Part shown: positions 9,362-17,853 of the stretch, piece after piece | Position numbering within the stretch: the first letter of the stretch is position 1 | Layout of the letters: every line of letters starts with the position of its first letter | Made by a program: the position numbers and the translations under genes | Assembly: GCA_041583135.1 (NCBI GenBank) | Contig: JBFHGJ010000003.1 | Coordinates: 62,001-126,000, forward strand | DNA from: JABSOG01 sp041583135 | GTDB lineage: Bacteria > Pseudomonadota > Gammaproteobacteria > Enterobacterales > Alteromonadaceae | Length of the DNA: 64,000 nucleotides | Reading direction: 5' to 3' | The notes under the pieces: model-generated | Told to the model about the DNA's origin: nothing | Seen by the model: only the letters and a program-made list of their open reading frames with translations | The model's database searches: none

Positions 9362-10001
9362 TGCGGCTAATATGAGCTTCACCAAGGCATTGCTGCGCCA
9401 AGAAAACGGCAACTTTATCATCATGGTTGAGCGGGCCAACGCCCTCGGGGGTTCCGGTCATGACTAGGTCGCTAGCTTGCATTGGGATCTTGCTGCTGAT
9501 AAAAACCAAAAGGGAAACGATATCAAACAGCATATCTTGGCTGTTGCCTTGTTGTTGCACCTTATCTTGGACAGTCATCGAAAAATCGATGTTATTCAGC
9601 TGGTTAGATGCATCAAGTGGCAGCATTTCTGTCAGCGGGCAGGCGTTTACAAAGCTCTTGGCCAGATCCCACGGATAGCTTTGTGCTTTGAGTTCGCTCT
9701 GCTTTTCTCGTAAGGTTAAATCAAGACCTAGACCGATGTGGCTAATGGCATCACGAGCCTGCTCCGGGCTTGCTTGATAGAGATCTTGTCCGAGCCTGAC
9801 GACGATTTCCAATTCATGATCGACCCGACCTAAGTGCTGTGGCAGGTGAATATCGCCTGAGAGCGCACAAATGGTTGTACTGGCTTTGGTGAAGATGACC
9901 GGCTCTTGTGGAATGGGGTTATTCAGTTCTTTGGCGTGTTTGGCGTAGTTGCGGCCAACGCAGAAGATGTTGCCAACGGTTTTTGGGTTTAGACGCAGCA
10001 T
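9354..10001 (-). CDS. Fumarylacetoacetate hydrolase (FAH) family protein
   Basis: About 215 residues. FCVGRNYAKHAKEL, the metal-binding HELEIVVRLG, KSFVNACPLTEM and VMTGTPEGVGPL are the hallmarks of the FAH family. Small members act as acylpyruvases or oxaloacetate tautomerases/decarboxylases. The ATG at 10001 is preceded by AAAGAG and removes a non-homologous 14-residue extension. It is coupled to the downstream GIY-YIG gene. Confidence 0.85.
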   Translation of the reverse strand: MLRLNPKTVGNIFCVGRNYAKHAKELNNPIPQEPVIFTKASTTICALSGDIHLPQHLGRVDHELEIVVRLGQDLYQASPEQARDAISHIGLGLDLTLREKQSELKAQSYPWDLAKSFVNACPLTEMLPLDASNQLNNIDFSMTVQDKVQQQGNSQDMLFDIVSLLVFISSKIPMQASDLVMTGTPEGVGPLNHDDKVAVFLAQQCLGEAHISRNG

Positions 10002-10500
10002 AGTCTCTTTTGTTTGTAGGCTGAATGTGTGCTCAGGATACATCAGGCTGGCGGTATTGCAAAGCAGGATATTGATTTCGACAGTAGCGCTAGACAGTCA
10101 CTTTATTATTGAAGGTTTTCAAGTGGTTATTTCGCGTCGGTTGTTGGACAGTCACTAGGGGGTAGCCGCTGAACCACGAGACAGCCACTGTGATCCATAG
10201 CTGTACGCGCAGATACACTTTGGTCATATATGCCTACAATCCCAGTACATAACGTTGCTACAAGGCGCGGTGGTTTTGTTGTCTAATACATATTCCATAG
10301 ATGCGTGTTTTGTGTTTTTTATGGGTAAAATATAGTCTTATTACAAGATAAGGTGGATTTATTTGATGGTGCGGATGCATTCGGCGTTTGTCATGCAGCT
10401 GCTAAGGCCGGTTAAAATCGATAAATCCGATCAAATTCTTTGATAAATCATTATAATAAGGTAAGTTGATGTAAATATGATTGACAATGTAGAAGATGCT
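10002..10500. other. Divergent intergenic region between FAH gene and rstA-like gene
   Basis: About 500 bases without a convincing gene. It holds two copies of the dispersed GACAGTCAC motif (10093-10101, 10147-10155) plus a near copy, GACAGCCAC, at about 10180. A perfect TATAAT at 10452-10457 could be the -10 of the response-regulator promoter, with no good -35 at the usual spacing. Confidence 0.5.
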
Positions 10501-11199
10501 ATGGCGGTACAAGATAAAATTCTATTGATTGATGATGATGTCGAGTTGACCGATCTCATTGCTAAGTTCTTGCGCAACAACGGCTTTACGGTTGGAATCG
10601 AACACAGCGGCGATGAAGCGATTAATCGTATCGAGCAAGAAAAACCCGCACTGGTGGTGCTGGATCTCATGCTACCGGGCAAAGATGGCCTGACTATCTG
10701 TAAAGAGGTGCGAGATTCATTTCTTGGCCCAATCATTATGTTGACCGCTTTGGACGATGATATCGATGAGGTTACGGGACTGGAAGTCGGCGCCGATGAC
10801 TACCTTGCCAAACCGATTAAACCTCGGGTGTTGCTGGCGCATATTCGTGCGCAGTTACGCCGTCAAAGCATGTTGTCGCAAAGAGAAGATACTTCTACCA
10901 GCCTTTATAATGAAGGCCGTATGTGCATCGAGGCAGATAAACGCCGGGTGTTGATTGATGGCAATGAGGTTAACCTGACCTCTGCCGAGTATGATCTGCT
11001 GTGGTTACTCGCGCAAAATGCCGGCTCTATTGTCAGTCGTGACGATCTGCACATGCAGATTTTCCGTCTAGAATATGACGGGGTGGACCGCTCAATCGAT
11101 TTGCGTGTATCGAGATTGCGTAAAAAGCTCGGCGACGACCCTAAAGATCCTTCCATTATTAAAACGGTACGTAACGTCGGCTATCTGCTGGCTAAGTGA
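10501..11199 (+). CDS. rstA: OmpR-family response regulator (RstA-like)
   Basis: About 232 residues. The receiver domain has acidic residues in LLIDDDVE, phospho-acceptor Asp in LDLMLPGKDG and Lys in AKPIKP. The C-terminal winged helix ends YDGVDRSIDLRVSRLRKKL and IIKTVRNVGYL. LMLPGKDGLTIC and YDGVDRSID resemble E. coli RstA more than other OmpR-type regulators. A start at 10477 is also possible; 10501 has a better-spaced GAAG. It overlaps or abuts its kinase. The symbol is by similarity only. Confidence 0.75.
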   Translation: MAVQDKILLIDDDVELTDLIAKFLRNNGFTVGIEHSGDEAINRIEQEKPALVVLDLMLPGKDGLTICKEVRDSFLGPIIMLTALDDDIDEVTGLEVGADDYLAKPIKPRVLLAHIRAQLRRQSMLSQREDTSTSLYNEGRMCIEADKRRVLIDGNEVNLTSAEYDLLWLLAQNAGSIVSRDDLHMQIFRLEYDGVDRSIDLRVSRLRKKLGDDPKDPSIIKTVRNVGYLLAK

Positions 11200-11201
11200 T
11201 C

Positions 11202-12509
11202 ATGATCCGTCTACCCTATCTGATTTTGCTGATCGTCGGGGTCAATCTATTGACCGCCGGCATCTTACATGGATGGGTTTACAACGCGCTGGATAAATAC
11301 ACCTATGAGCAAAATGAGTTGTTGCTTCAGCGCGCCATGGTGGACAGTCGCGAGACATTACAAGATGCCAATCCCGAGCAATGGCGCCCTTTGGTCGATG
11401 AGCTTGGCGTTAAATATACCACCGGCTCAGAGCTGCATACGTTAGATTCGAAAGAATTGCCCTCAAGGGTGCTCGAACTCATCTCAGACAAAACCGCCGG
11501 CGATGGGGTGGTTGATCCTATTAAGCCTTATGTCTACTATCCTCTTGGCAAGACTCATGTTTTTATCATGGGCCCACTTTCGCTGGCTCAGTGGCAGCTC
11601 TATCTAATTGAATGGGTTACTCTGTTCGCCTCGGTACTGGCTTCTACTTTTATTGTGGTGTTCTACTACGGCGCGTTCAATAAGCACACCAAACGCATCT
11701 ATAATGCGCTGTGGAAGATGAAAACCTGTGATGCCGAGGTGACAACGGAAGATACCGATGAGGGCACGCTAGAGCACATATATGAGCTGATAGAGCAAAT
11801 CAAATCAGAACAACAGCAATTACACCACTCCAACCAAATGCATATTCAATCTCAGCGTGATTTGCTTCATGGCGTAGCCCATGAGTTTCGTAGCCCCATG
11901 GCGCGAATGCAGTTTGCCCTGGAAATGATAGGTCAGGGTGATGAGAAAGAGCGTGAATTGATGGTGCAAAAACTCAGCGACGGTATTGTTGAGTTGGATG
12001 ATCTGGTCAAAGAACTGTTAAGCTATTCACGCATCAAGCATTTGAATAATCAGCTACAATATGAGTCGGTTGCGGTACGCCAAATCATCGAAGAAAGTAT
12101 CGCCAAAGTAGCCTCGTTTTACCCTGATATCCGCTTTGAGTATCAGGACAATGACGCCGGTGAGGTGATGGTAGACGATAAATTGATCCAAAGGGCTTTG
12201 GCCAATATTTTGCGAAACGCTGGTCGCTTTTCTAAAACCTTGTGTCAGGTGACAGTCAAAGTATCAGCGGATAAGCTCACCATCAATATCGAAGATGACG
12301 GTCACGGTATTCCACCGGGTAAACGAGAACGTATTTTCGAACCTTTCACCCGATTAGATCCCTCCCGTTCGCGCGATTCCGGCGGCACTGGCTTAGGTCT
12401 TGCCATTGTGCAAAGCATTCTAGAGCAGCATAAGGGTGAGGTTGAGGTCGATGATTCTGAGTTAGGTGGGGCGTTATTTCGGCTCACTTTGCCTCGTCAA
12501 GCGGCGTAA
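11202..12509 (+). CDS. rstB: Sensor histidine kinase (RstB-like)
   Basis: About 435 residues: N-terminal membrane helix (about 3-24), periplasmic sensor region, second helix at about 130-155, HAMP-like linker, HisKA motif HGVAHEFRSPMARM with phospho-acceptor His near 227, and a full ATPase (N box ANILRNAGRF, DDGHGIPPG, GGTGLGLAIVQ). The start is the ATG at 11202 or the GTG at 11196 in a GTGA overlap with the regulator stop. It forms a two-gene operon with the RstA-like regulator. The signal it senses cannot be told from sequence. Confidence 0.8.
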   Translation: MIRLPYLILLIVGVNLLTAGILHGWVYNALDKYTYEQNELLLQRAMVDSRETLQDANPEQWRPLVDELGVKYTTGSELHTLDSKELPSRVLELISDKTAGDGVVDPIKPYVYYPLGKTHVFIMGPLSLAQWQLYLIEWVTLFASVLASTFIVVFYYGAFNKHTKRIYNALWKMKTCDAEVTTEDTDEGTLEHIYELIEQIKSEQQQLHHSNQMHIQSQRDLLHGVAHEFRSPMARMQFALEMIGQGDEKERELMVQKLSDGIVELDDLVKELLSYSRIKHLNNQLQYESVAVRQIIEESIAKVASFYPDIRFEYQDNDAGEVMVDDKLIQRALANILRNAGRFSKTLCQVTVKVSADKLTINIEDDGHGIPPGKRERIFEPFTRLDPSRSRDSGGTGLGLAIVQSILEQHKGEVEVDDSELGGALFRLTLPRQAA

Positions 12510-12526
12510 CCGAGCTTTAGGGGCAG

Positions 12527-12549
12527 GATGCAGGCAAAAAGCCTGCATC
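12527..12549. terminator. Hairpin between convergent rstB-like and ridA genes
   Basis: Perfect 9-bp stem GATGCAGGC / GCCTGCATC around a five-A loop. There is no T-run on either side, so it is terminator-like rather than a classic rho-independent site; it lies 18 bases after the kinase stop. Confidence 0.5.
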
Positions 12550-12561
12550 AAACAATCGAAT

Positions 12562-12954
12562 TTAGCTGACAGAAGGTACTTCCATTATGCCGTCGATTTC
12601 AATATTGGCGCCTTTTGGCAACTGAGCAACACCGATAGCGGCGCGGGCAGGGTAAGGCTGAACAAAATACTCGGCCATGACTTCATTGACTTGGGCGAAG
12701 TTGCTCAGGTCGGTCAAAAAGATGTTGACCTTCACCATGTCTTGAATCGAACCTCCGGCTGCTTCACATACCGCTTGTACGTTATCGAATACGCGACGGG
12801 CTTCGGTTTTAAAGTCTTGCTGCTGCATTTCCATGGTTTCAGGATCCAACGGAATTTGGCCTGAAAGGTAAACGGTGTTGCGGATCTTGACTGCTTGGCT
12901 GTATGTACCGATGGCGGCTGGCGCCTTGTCGGTATTGATAATGACTTTGGACAT
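12562..12954 (-). CDS. ridA: RidA family enamine/imine deaminase
   Basis: About 130 residues, the usual RidA length. It has the signature YPARAAIGVAQLPKGANIEID, with the substrate-binding Arg, and the N-terminal GTYSQAVKI. RidA hydrolyses reactive 2-aminoacrylate and related enamines released by PLP enzymes. It is the last gene of the gmk-rpoZ-spoT-ridA block, 7 bases after spoT. Confidence 0.92.
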   Translation of the reverse strand: MSKVIINTDKAPAAIGTYSQAVKIRNTVYLSGQIPLDPETMEMQQQDFKTEARRVFDNVQAVCEAAGGSIQDMVKVNIFLTDLSNFAQVNEVMAEYFVQPYPARAAIGVAQLPKGANIEIDGIMEVPSVS

Positions 12955-12961
12955 GATGCTC

Positions 12962-15073
12962 CTACTTTCTTCTGTAAACTTTTTGAACGTCGTCCATTAC
13001 CCGAATTTTGCGCATAATATTGGCAAGGTGGATACGGTTGGTGGCCAACAGCTCAACGTTGATGATATACAAATTACTTTCTTTTTCTTCAGTGCTCAGG
13101 TGCTGGATATTGGCACCGGTAGAGGCAATCTGACTGGTTAGCTTGGCAAGTACACCTTGCTTATTGACGATCTCGACTCTGACTTCACTGACAAACAGTT
13201 TATCGCCGGTGTTTTCCCAATCGACTTGGAAGTATACCGCCGGGTCGTTTTCCCACCCTTTGATGTTGCGACACTCCATACGGTGGACAGTCAAGCCTTT
13301 GCCTTGACTCAAATAAGCGACGACTTCATCACCGGGGATAGGGCGACAACACTTGGCAAAATTGACCAGCATACCTTCGGTGCCGATGATGGGCTGTTTG
13401 GCCTTTGGTGTCGGCTCAGGAGAGGTGTCTGGGGTTTCGCTATTGTCGGTCAATATGCGTCTGGCGATGGCAAAGCTCATGATGTTGCCAAGGCCGATAT
13501 CCACCAATAAGGCTTCTAAGTTGTCTTTTTTGAATTCGGTTACCACATGTTGGAGCACCTCTGGCGGAAACTCGTCTAAACTGTTGTCACCTAATGCTGA
13601 AGTCAACAGGCGACGGCCCAACGACAGCGCTTCTTCTCTTTGCTGGCTTTTCAAGTGGTTGCGAATGCCTTGTCTGGCTTTACCGGTCACGACAAAGTTA
13701 AGCCATGTTGCATTGGGCTTACCACCCGGGCTGGTGATGATCTCTACCGTTTGTCCGGTATCGAGCGGTCGGCTCAGTGGATGGGGTTTTCTATCGACTT
13801 TGGCGCCGACACAAGAGCGCCCGACATCGGTATGCACGGCGTAGGCAAAATCAACCGGCGTTGCCCCCATCGGCAGTTCTATAATGCGGCCATTGGGGGT
13901 AAAGACGTAGATCTCCTCGGGAAACAGTTCGGTCTTCACATTTTCGATAAACTCGAAGGAACTGCCGGCACTTTGCTGTAATTCCAGCAGGCTCTGCATC
14001 CATTGATGGGCTCTTTGTTGCGCAGTTGTGCCCGAGTCGGTGCCTTGTTTGTATGACCAATGGGCGGCAACCCCTTTGTCGGCCATGAGGTTCATTTCTT
14101 CTGTACGAATTTGTATTTCAATGGGAATGCCGTGTGGGCCGACCAAAGAAGTATGTAGCGACTGATAGCCGTTGCTCTTGGGTATGGCAATGTAGTCTTT
14201 AAAGCGGGTTTCAATCGGCTTGTAGAGGTTGTGAACGACACCGAGGATACGATAACAGGTATCATAGCTGTCTACGATGACACGAAAGGCATAGATGTCC
14301 ATGACTTCATTGAACATCAACTCTTTGTTGAGCATTTTGCGGTAGATGCTATAGAGATGCTTTTGACGGCCTTCAATTCGGCCTTTGATGCCGGATTCTG
14401 AAATGCGCGCTTCAATTTCATCTTTGATGTTGGCAATGATCTCTTTGCGGTTGCCGCGGGCTTGTTTGACCGCACTGCCCAAAGCGCGGTAACGCATCGG
14501 ATAAAGCGCCTGAAAGCCTAAGTTCTCAAGCTCGTTTTTGGTGTCGTGAATACCCAAACGGTGCGCGATAGGTGCGTAAATTTCTAAGGTTTCTCGGGCA
14601 ATTCGACGACGCTTATCGGCGCGTAAGGCGCCTAAGGTGCGCATGTTGTGGGTACGGTCGGCCAGTTTGATCAAGATCACCCGAATGTCTTGGGTCATTG
14701 CCATGATCATTTTGCGGTAGTTCTCGACTTGTAGTCGCTTTTTATCTTTAAACTTAATCTTTTCGAGTTTGCTGACCCCTTCAACCAAATCGGCCACGGT
14801 CGCGCCAAACAACTCTGCCAGGTCGTCTTTGGAATATTCGGTATCTTCTATGACATCATGCAACAAGGCGGCCATCAGTGTTTCATGGTCGAGATTGATG
14901 TCGGCAAGAATGGAAGCCACGGCCACGGGATGGGTGACATAAGGTTCACCACTTGAACGTGTTTGCCCCTCATGGGCTCTTTTGGCAACGACATAAGCTT
15001 CTTGCACCAAAGCACATTGCTCCGGCGGCAAATATTGTTCAATTTTCAGCTTAAGCCCTTCGAATAAGTACAT
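12962..15073 (-). CDS. spoT: Bifunctional (p)ppGpp synthetase/hydrolase SpoT
   Basis: 703 residues, matching E. coli SpoT. The HD hydrolase domain (LLHDVIEDT near residue 72) is intact. The synthetase domain with YRILGVVHNLYKP and IAIPKSNGYQSLH, the TGS domain (VFTPNGRIIELP), a Cys-containing conserved segment (NFAKCCRPIPGD) and a C-terminal ACT domain follow in order. It controls the stringent response. The position beside rpoZ and gmk is the standard gammaproteobacterial arrangement. Confidence 0.96.
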   Translation of the reverse strand: MYLFEGLKLKIEQYLPPEQCALVQEAYVVAKRAHEGQTRSSGEPYVTHPVAVASILADINLDHETLMAALLHDVIEDTEYSKDDLAELFGATVADLVEGVSKLEKIKFKDKKRLQVENYRKMIMAMTQDIRVILIKLADRTHNMRTLGALRADKRRRIARETLEIYAPIAHRLGIHDTKNELENLGFQALYPMRYRALGSAVKQARGNRKEIIANIKDEIEARISESGIKGRIEGRQKHLYSIYRKMLNKELMFNEVMDIYAFRVIVDSYDTCYRILGVVHNLYKPIETRFKDYIAIPKSNGYQSLHTSLVGPHGIPIEIQIRTEEMNLMADKGVAAHWSYKQGTDSGTTAQQRAHQWMQSLLELQQSAGSSFEFIENVKTELFPEEIYVFTPNGRIIELPMGATPVDFAYAVHTDVGRSCVGAKVDRKPHPLSRPLDTGQTVEIITSPGGKPNATWLNFVVTGKARQGIRNHLKSQQREEALSLGRRLLTSALGDNSLDEFPPEVLQHVVTEFKKDNLEALLVDIGLGNIMSFAIARRILTDNSETPDTSPEPTPKAKQPIIGTEGMLVNFAKCCRPIPGDEVVAYLSQGKGLTVHRMECRNIKGWENDPAVYFQVDWENTGDKLFVSEVRVEIVNKQGVLAKLTSQIASTGANIQHLSTEEKESNLYIINVELLATNRIHLANIMRKIRVMDDVQKVYRRK

Positions 15074-15175
15074 TGATACTCCTGCTTAGCGTGACCGTAC
15101 ACAAACCACTATACGGATAATTGTAACCAATGTCTAAGTGTTGAGAAAGATTAAATAAAGGGGAAAGTGAGGAGG

Positions 15176-15204
15176 GTCAGCGAGTGAGAACTCACCCGCT
15201 TGAC
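15176..15204. terminator. Hairpin downstream of rpoZ
   Basis: An imperfect 13-bp stem (GTCAGCGAGTGAG / CTCACCCGCTTGAC) around AA, 21 bases past the rpoZ stop. On the minus strand it is followed by a C/T-rich stretch rather than pure T, so it may attenuate rather than fully stop transcription into spoT. Confidence 0.45.
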
Positions 15205-15224
15205 ATCATATCCAAGGTGGATGC

Positions 15225-15506
15225 TTACATGCGGTTGTCGTCACCCACGATAGCGGCAACGGCATCAAACTCGGCAGCTTCGTGCTGCTGTTGTCTGACT
15301 TGGTCTTCGGCATCCATTGAGGCGGTGCTGACCAAACCTTTTTCGATTTCGCGCAGGGCGATCACGGTAGGCTTGTCGTTTTCTTCTTCCACTAAGGCAT
15401 CACGGCCACCAGTGGCTAATTGACGGGCACGTCTTGCGGCTACCAAGATCAAATCAAAGCGATTACCTACTTGCTCGACTGCATCTTCAACAGTAACTCG
15501 GGCCAT
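15225..15506 (-). CDS. rpoZ: RNA polymerase omega subunit
   Basis: 93 residues beginning MARVTVEDAVEQVGNRFDLILVAARRARQL, the conserved omega N-terminus that binds the beta' subunit. It contains the KPTVIALREIEKG segment. It lies between gmk and spoT as in most gammaproteobacteria. Confidence 0.96.
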   Translation of the reverse strand: MARVTVEDAVEQVGNRFDLILVAARRARQLATGGRDALVEEENDKPTVIALREIEKGLVSTASMDAEDQVRQQQHEAAEFDAVAAIVGDDNRM

Positions 15507-15560
15507 ATTTAGCTACTCCAAGTATGATTACAAAAAAAGGACACGTATTTTACTAGATGA

Positions 15561-16190
15561 CTAATCATTCGCCAACAGATCTTTTAACAATTGATCATAT
15601 TTAATTGCCTGATTGGTCAATTTTAACCGTTGTGACAGCACTAAAGTGGTCAAGTCGTTGAGACATTGCTCAAAATTGTCGTTGACCAACAGATAGTCGA
15701 ACTCCGGATAATGACTGATCTCGGCGATGGCTTGGGCCATTCGCTGGTCGATGACGCTTTTATCGTCTTGGCCGCGCTTAAGCAGGCGGCTTTCAAGCTC
15801 GCTTCTCGATGGCGGTGCGATAAAGATGGTAATGACCTCGGGAAACAACTCGCGAATTTGCTGCGCACCTTGCCAGTCAATATCCAAAAATACATCGATA
15901 CCATCGTTAAGCATTTGTTCTATCGCTATTTTCGAAGTGCCGTAAAAATTACCGAACACTTCGGCCCATTCTAAAAAATGGCCCTGCTCGATGTGCTGTT
16001 GAAACTCATCGACGGTGACAAAATGGTAGTGTACTGCATTTTCTTCGCCTGGCCTGACACTGCGGGTGGTGTGTGAAACGGACACCTGCATGTCTGAGTG
16101 GTTATTGGTCAAGGCTTTGAGCAGGCTGGATTTGCCTGCGCCACTGGGGGCTGAAAGAATAAAAAGGTTGCCGAGCTTTTTGTTCATCAT
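15561..16190 (-). CDS. gmk: Guanylate kinase
   Basis: About 209 residues. P-loop LSAPSGAGKSSLL at the N-terminus, then HTTRSVRPGE for GMP binding, FLEWAEVFGNFYGTS and DIDWQGAQQI. It converts GMP to GDP with ATP. Two consecutive ATG codons (16190, 16187) are possible starts. A 62-base inverted repeat lies upstream, between it and the ParA/RHH pair. Confidence 0.95.
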   Translation of the reverse strand: MMNKKLGNLFILSAPSGAGKSSLLKALTNNHSDMQVSVSHTTRSVRPGEENAVHYHFVTVDEFQQHIEQGHFLEWAEVFGNFYGTSKIAIEQMLNDGIDVFLDIDWQGAQQIRELFPEVITIFIAPPSRSELESRLLKRGQDDKSVIDQRMAQAIAEISHYPEFDYLLVNDNFEQCLNDLTTLVLSQRLKLTNQAIKYDQLLKDLLAND

Positions 16191-16244
16191 TTTCGGTTGT
16201 TAGGCTGCTGTGGTGGCTATGATAACACGATGGCTTGGATTTGT

Positions 16245-16306
16245 GACAGTTTTCCTGTCTGCGGGCTCACTGGTCATTCAATGTCTTCCGCAGACAGGTC
16301 ACTGTC
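16245..16306. repeat. Long inverted repeat between the ParA/RHH pair and gmk
   Basis: Perfect 11-bp arms CCTGTCTGCGG (16254-16264) and CCGCAGACAGG (16288-16298) are flanked by a second matching pair, GACAGT (16245-16250) and ACTGTC (16301-16306). The arms are separated by a 23-base loop. It could end the ParA/RHH transcript, control gmk, or be a DNA site for the RHH protein; there is no T-run. Confidence 0.6.
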
Positions 16307-16316
16307 GGCTGGGGAA

Positions 16317-16643
16317 CTACTTATAACGGCAGACAGTCAGTTGTCTTTCTAAGGTATGTGACTGTTCCATCTGCTTAATCAAGGTTCGCACTAGGTGCGA
16401 CTTTGACAAGCCTGTCTCTTCTGCCAATTGGTTTAAAGCTTCTATACAGGACTCGCTTAAGGTAAAGGTTGCCTTTCGTAGCGGTGTCTTCGCCGGGGGA
16501 GGCGGGTCTACCGGTCTGAGTCTGACAATATTATCGACACCTCGGGCGTAATTTCTCGCGCTTTCTATAAATTCATCGACATTGCAATCAACTTTTTTAG
16601 ACGGCGCAGGCTTTCTGCGTAAATCCGACAGGCTCATAAGCAT
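16317..16643 (-). CDS. Ribbon-helix-helix (CopG/ParG-like) DNA-binding protein
   Basis: About 108 residues. A basic, disordered-looking N-terminus is followed by a C-terminal ribbon-helix-helix: KATFTLSESCIEALNQLAEE then TGLSKSHLVRTLIKQMEQ. The ATG at 16643 has GGAG 4 bases upstream; this start overlaps the ParA-like gene by 47 bases, so the two are coupled. In type Ib partition systems a small RHH protein binds the centromere and activates the ParA ATPase, which matches this arrangement. Confidence 0.7.
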   Translation of the reverse strand: MLMSLSDLRRKPAPSKKVDCNVDEFIESARNYARGVDNIVRLRPVDPPPPAKTPLRKATFTLSESCIEALNQLAEETGLSKSHLVRTLIKQMEQSHTLERQLTVCRYK

Positions 16644-17295
16644 TGTACTCCGTCTTTGGGTTAAACAATTCCTGGACGATGGCACGAATTTCAGCGGCAG
16701 CCTTGCCATGTGGTTCGTTTTCTATGACCGATAAGCCTCTTTCTTCACTGTCATCGTAAATATTACGGCTGTAGGTGATAGCGTCGAGCACTTCGATATC
16801 ATAGGTGCGGCAGACTTCTTTGGCTTCAAGGATACGGTTGGCCATGTTTGGCAGCGCCGGACATTGTGTCATAACAAAGGCGGCGTGCAGCTTAGGGTTG
16901 ACCATTTGACAGGTTGATATAATGTCTTCCATATGGGCCACGGTTTTGAGGTCGCGGCGCTTGGGACGCAGCGGAACCAATACATGGGCTGCCACCGACA
17001 TTGCGGCGCGCAGTGCCAAGTTATCTTGCCCACCACAATCGACAATAATGTAATCGTAGTGATTTTCCAAACTCAGCAGATCGTTGCGGATCTTGCCATA
17101 AAGTTGAACGCAGTTGATTTTGCTTAAATCATTATTTGCGTTGCGCTCTTGGATCCAGTCTGATGTGGTCCGTTGCGGATCGCAATCGACCATCAATACC
17201 GAATGTTCTTGCTCTTTCGACAAATGTACAGCGATGTTTTGTGCTAAGCAGCTTTTGCCACTGCCGCCTTTTTCGCCGCCAACTAGAATAATCAT
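16597..17295 (-). CDS. ParA/MinD-family ATPase
   Basis: About 232 residues. Deviant Walker A GGEKGGSGKSCLAQN at the start, VDCDPQRTTSDW (switch I), and IIVDCGGQDN (Walker B) define a small ParA-like ATPase without an N-terminal DNA-binding domain, as in ParF. The ATG at 17295 follows GAGGTGA. It is upstream of and overlaps the RHH gene. No integrase or replication gene is nearby, so it appears to be a resident chromosomal system. Its cargo (DNA, chemoreceptors, another complex) is unknown. Confidence 0.82.
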   Translation of the reverse strand: MIILVGGEKGGSGKSCLAQNIAVHLSKEQEHSVLMVDCDPQRTTSDWIQERNANNDLSKINCVQLYGKIRNDLLSLENHYDYIIVDCGGQDNLALRAAMSVAAHVLVPLRPKRRDLKTVAHMEDIISTCQMVNPKLHAAFVMTQCPALPNMANRILEAKEVCRTYDIEVLDAITYSRNIYDDSEERGLSVIENEPHGKAAAEIRAIVQELFNPKTEYNAYEPVGFTQKACAV

Positions 17296-17479
17296 TGCTA
17301 TCACCTCTTTGGTACACCAGGCTTGCTGATTAAACAAGCACCAAAATTTAGCTCGTAGCCTCAGTGTAAGATGGAATAAAAATTATGCAATTGGCAATGT
17401 TCAATTCTGAGAACTAGGTCACAGTTTTTCTTCTTTATTACCTGAAATGGGTTTTTGTTGGCGGTGAGCTTTAACGGAT

Positions 17480-17839
17480 CTATCTTGGTGGTTCGTCAGG
17501 TTTGGCTGGGTCGAAAGGCGGCTCCTGAGGCATTTCTTGCGGCTCGATTGGCTCAGGTTGTGCTGCTTGGTGTTGCTGCTCTTTGAGCTTCTTCTTGCGC
17601 TCAGCGTTGGCTTTTTTACGCTCGTAAATCAGTTTATCACGCTGGCGCTGACGTCGTTCTTCTTCACTTAAGGTGGTAATGCGATAAATAAACAGCCCGA
17701 CCCAAGATAAAAATACGGTCACCAACATCCAGTAGGTTTTTTCATTGCCGCGGGTACGATTACTGTTGGCGATGATTGCCAGCGGCCACATGTAGACACA
17801 CAAAATGATCACTAGGGTGATGATTGAATCCAGGCTCAC
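17480..17839 (-). CDS. Small membrane protein of unknown function
   Basis: About 119 residues. Two hydrophobic segments (about 5-25 and 37-54), then a long Lys/Arg/Glu-rich helical stretch (about 58-90) and a proline-rich tail. The fold recalls small two-helix membrane proteins, but I recognise no family with confidence. It lies 14 bases after the potassium-channel gene and is probably the last gene of that operon. Confidence 0.6.
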   Translation of the reverse strand: MSLDSIITLVIILCVYMWPLAIIANSNRTRGNEKTYWMLVTVFLSWVGLFIYRITTLSEEERRQRQRDKLIYERKKANAERKKKLKEQQHQAAQPEPIEPQEMPQEPPFDPAKPDEPPR

Positions 17840-17853
17840 CTTTACCCACCTCG

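Noticed and set aside
16597..17295. Plasmid or phage remnant suggested by the ParA-like ATPase
   Set aside because: No replication, integrase or phage genes are nearby and the flanking genes are core (gmk, yihI operon). It is better treated as a resident system.
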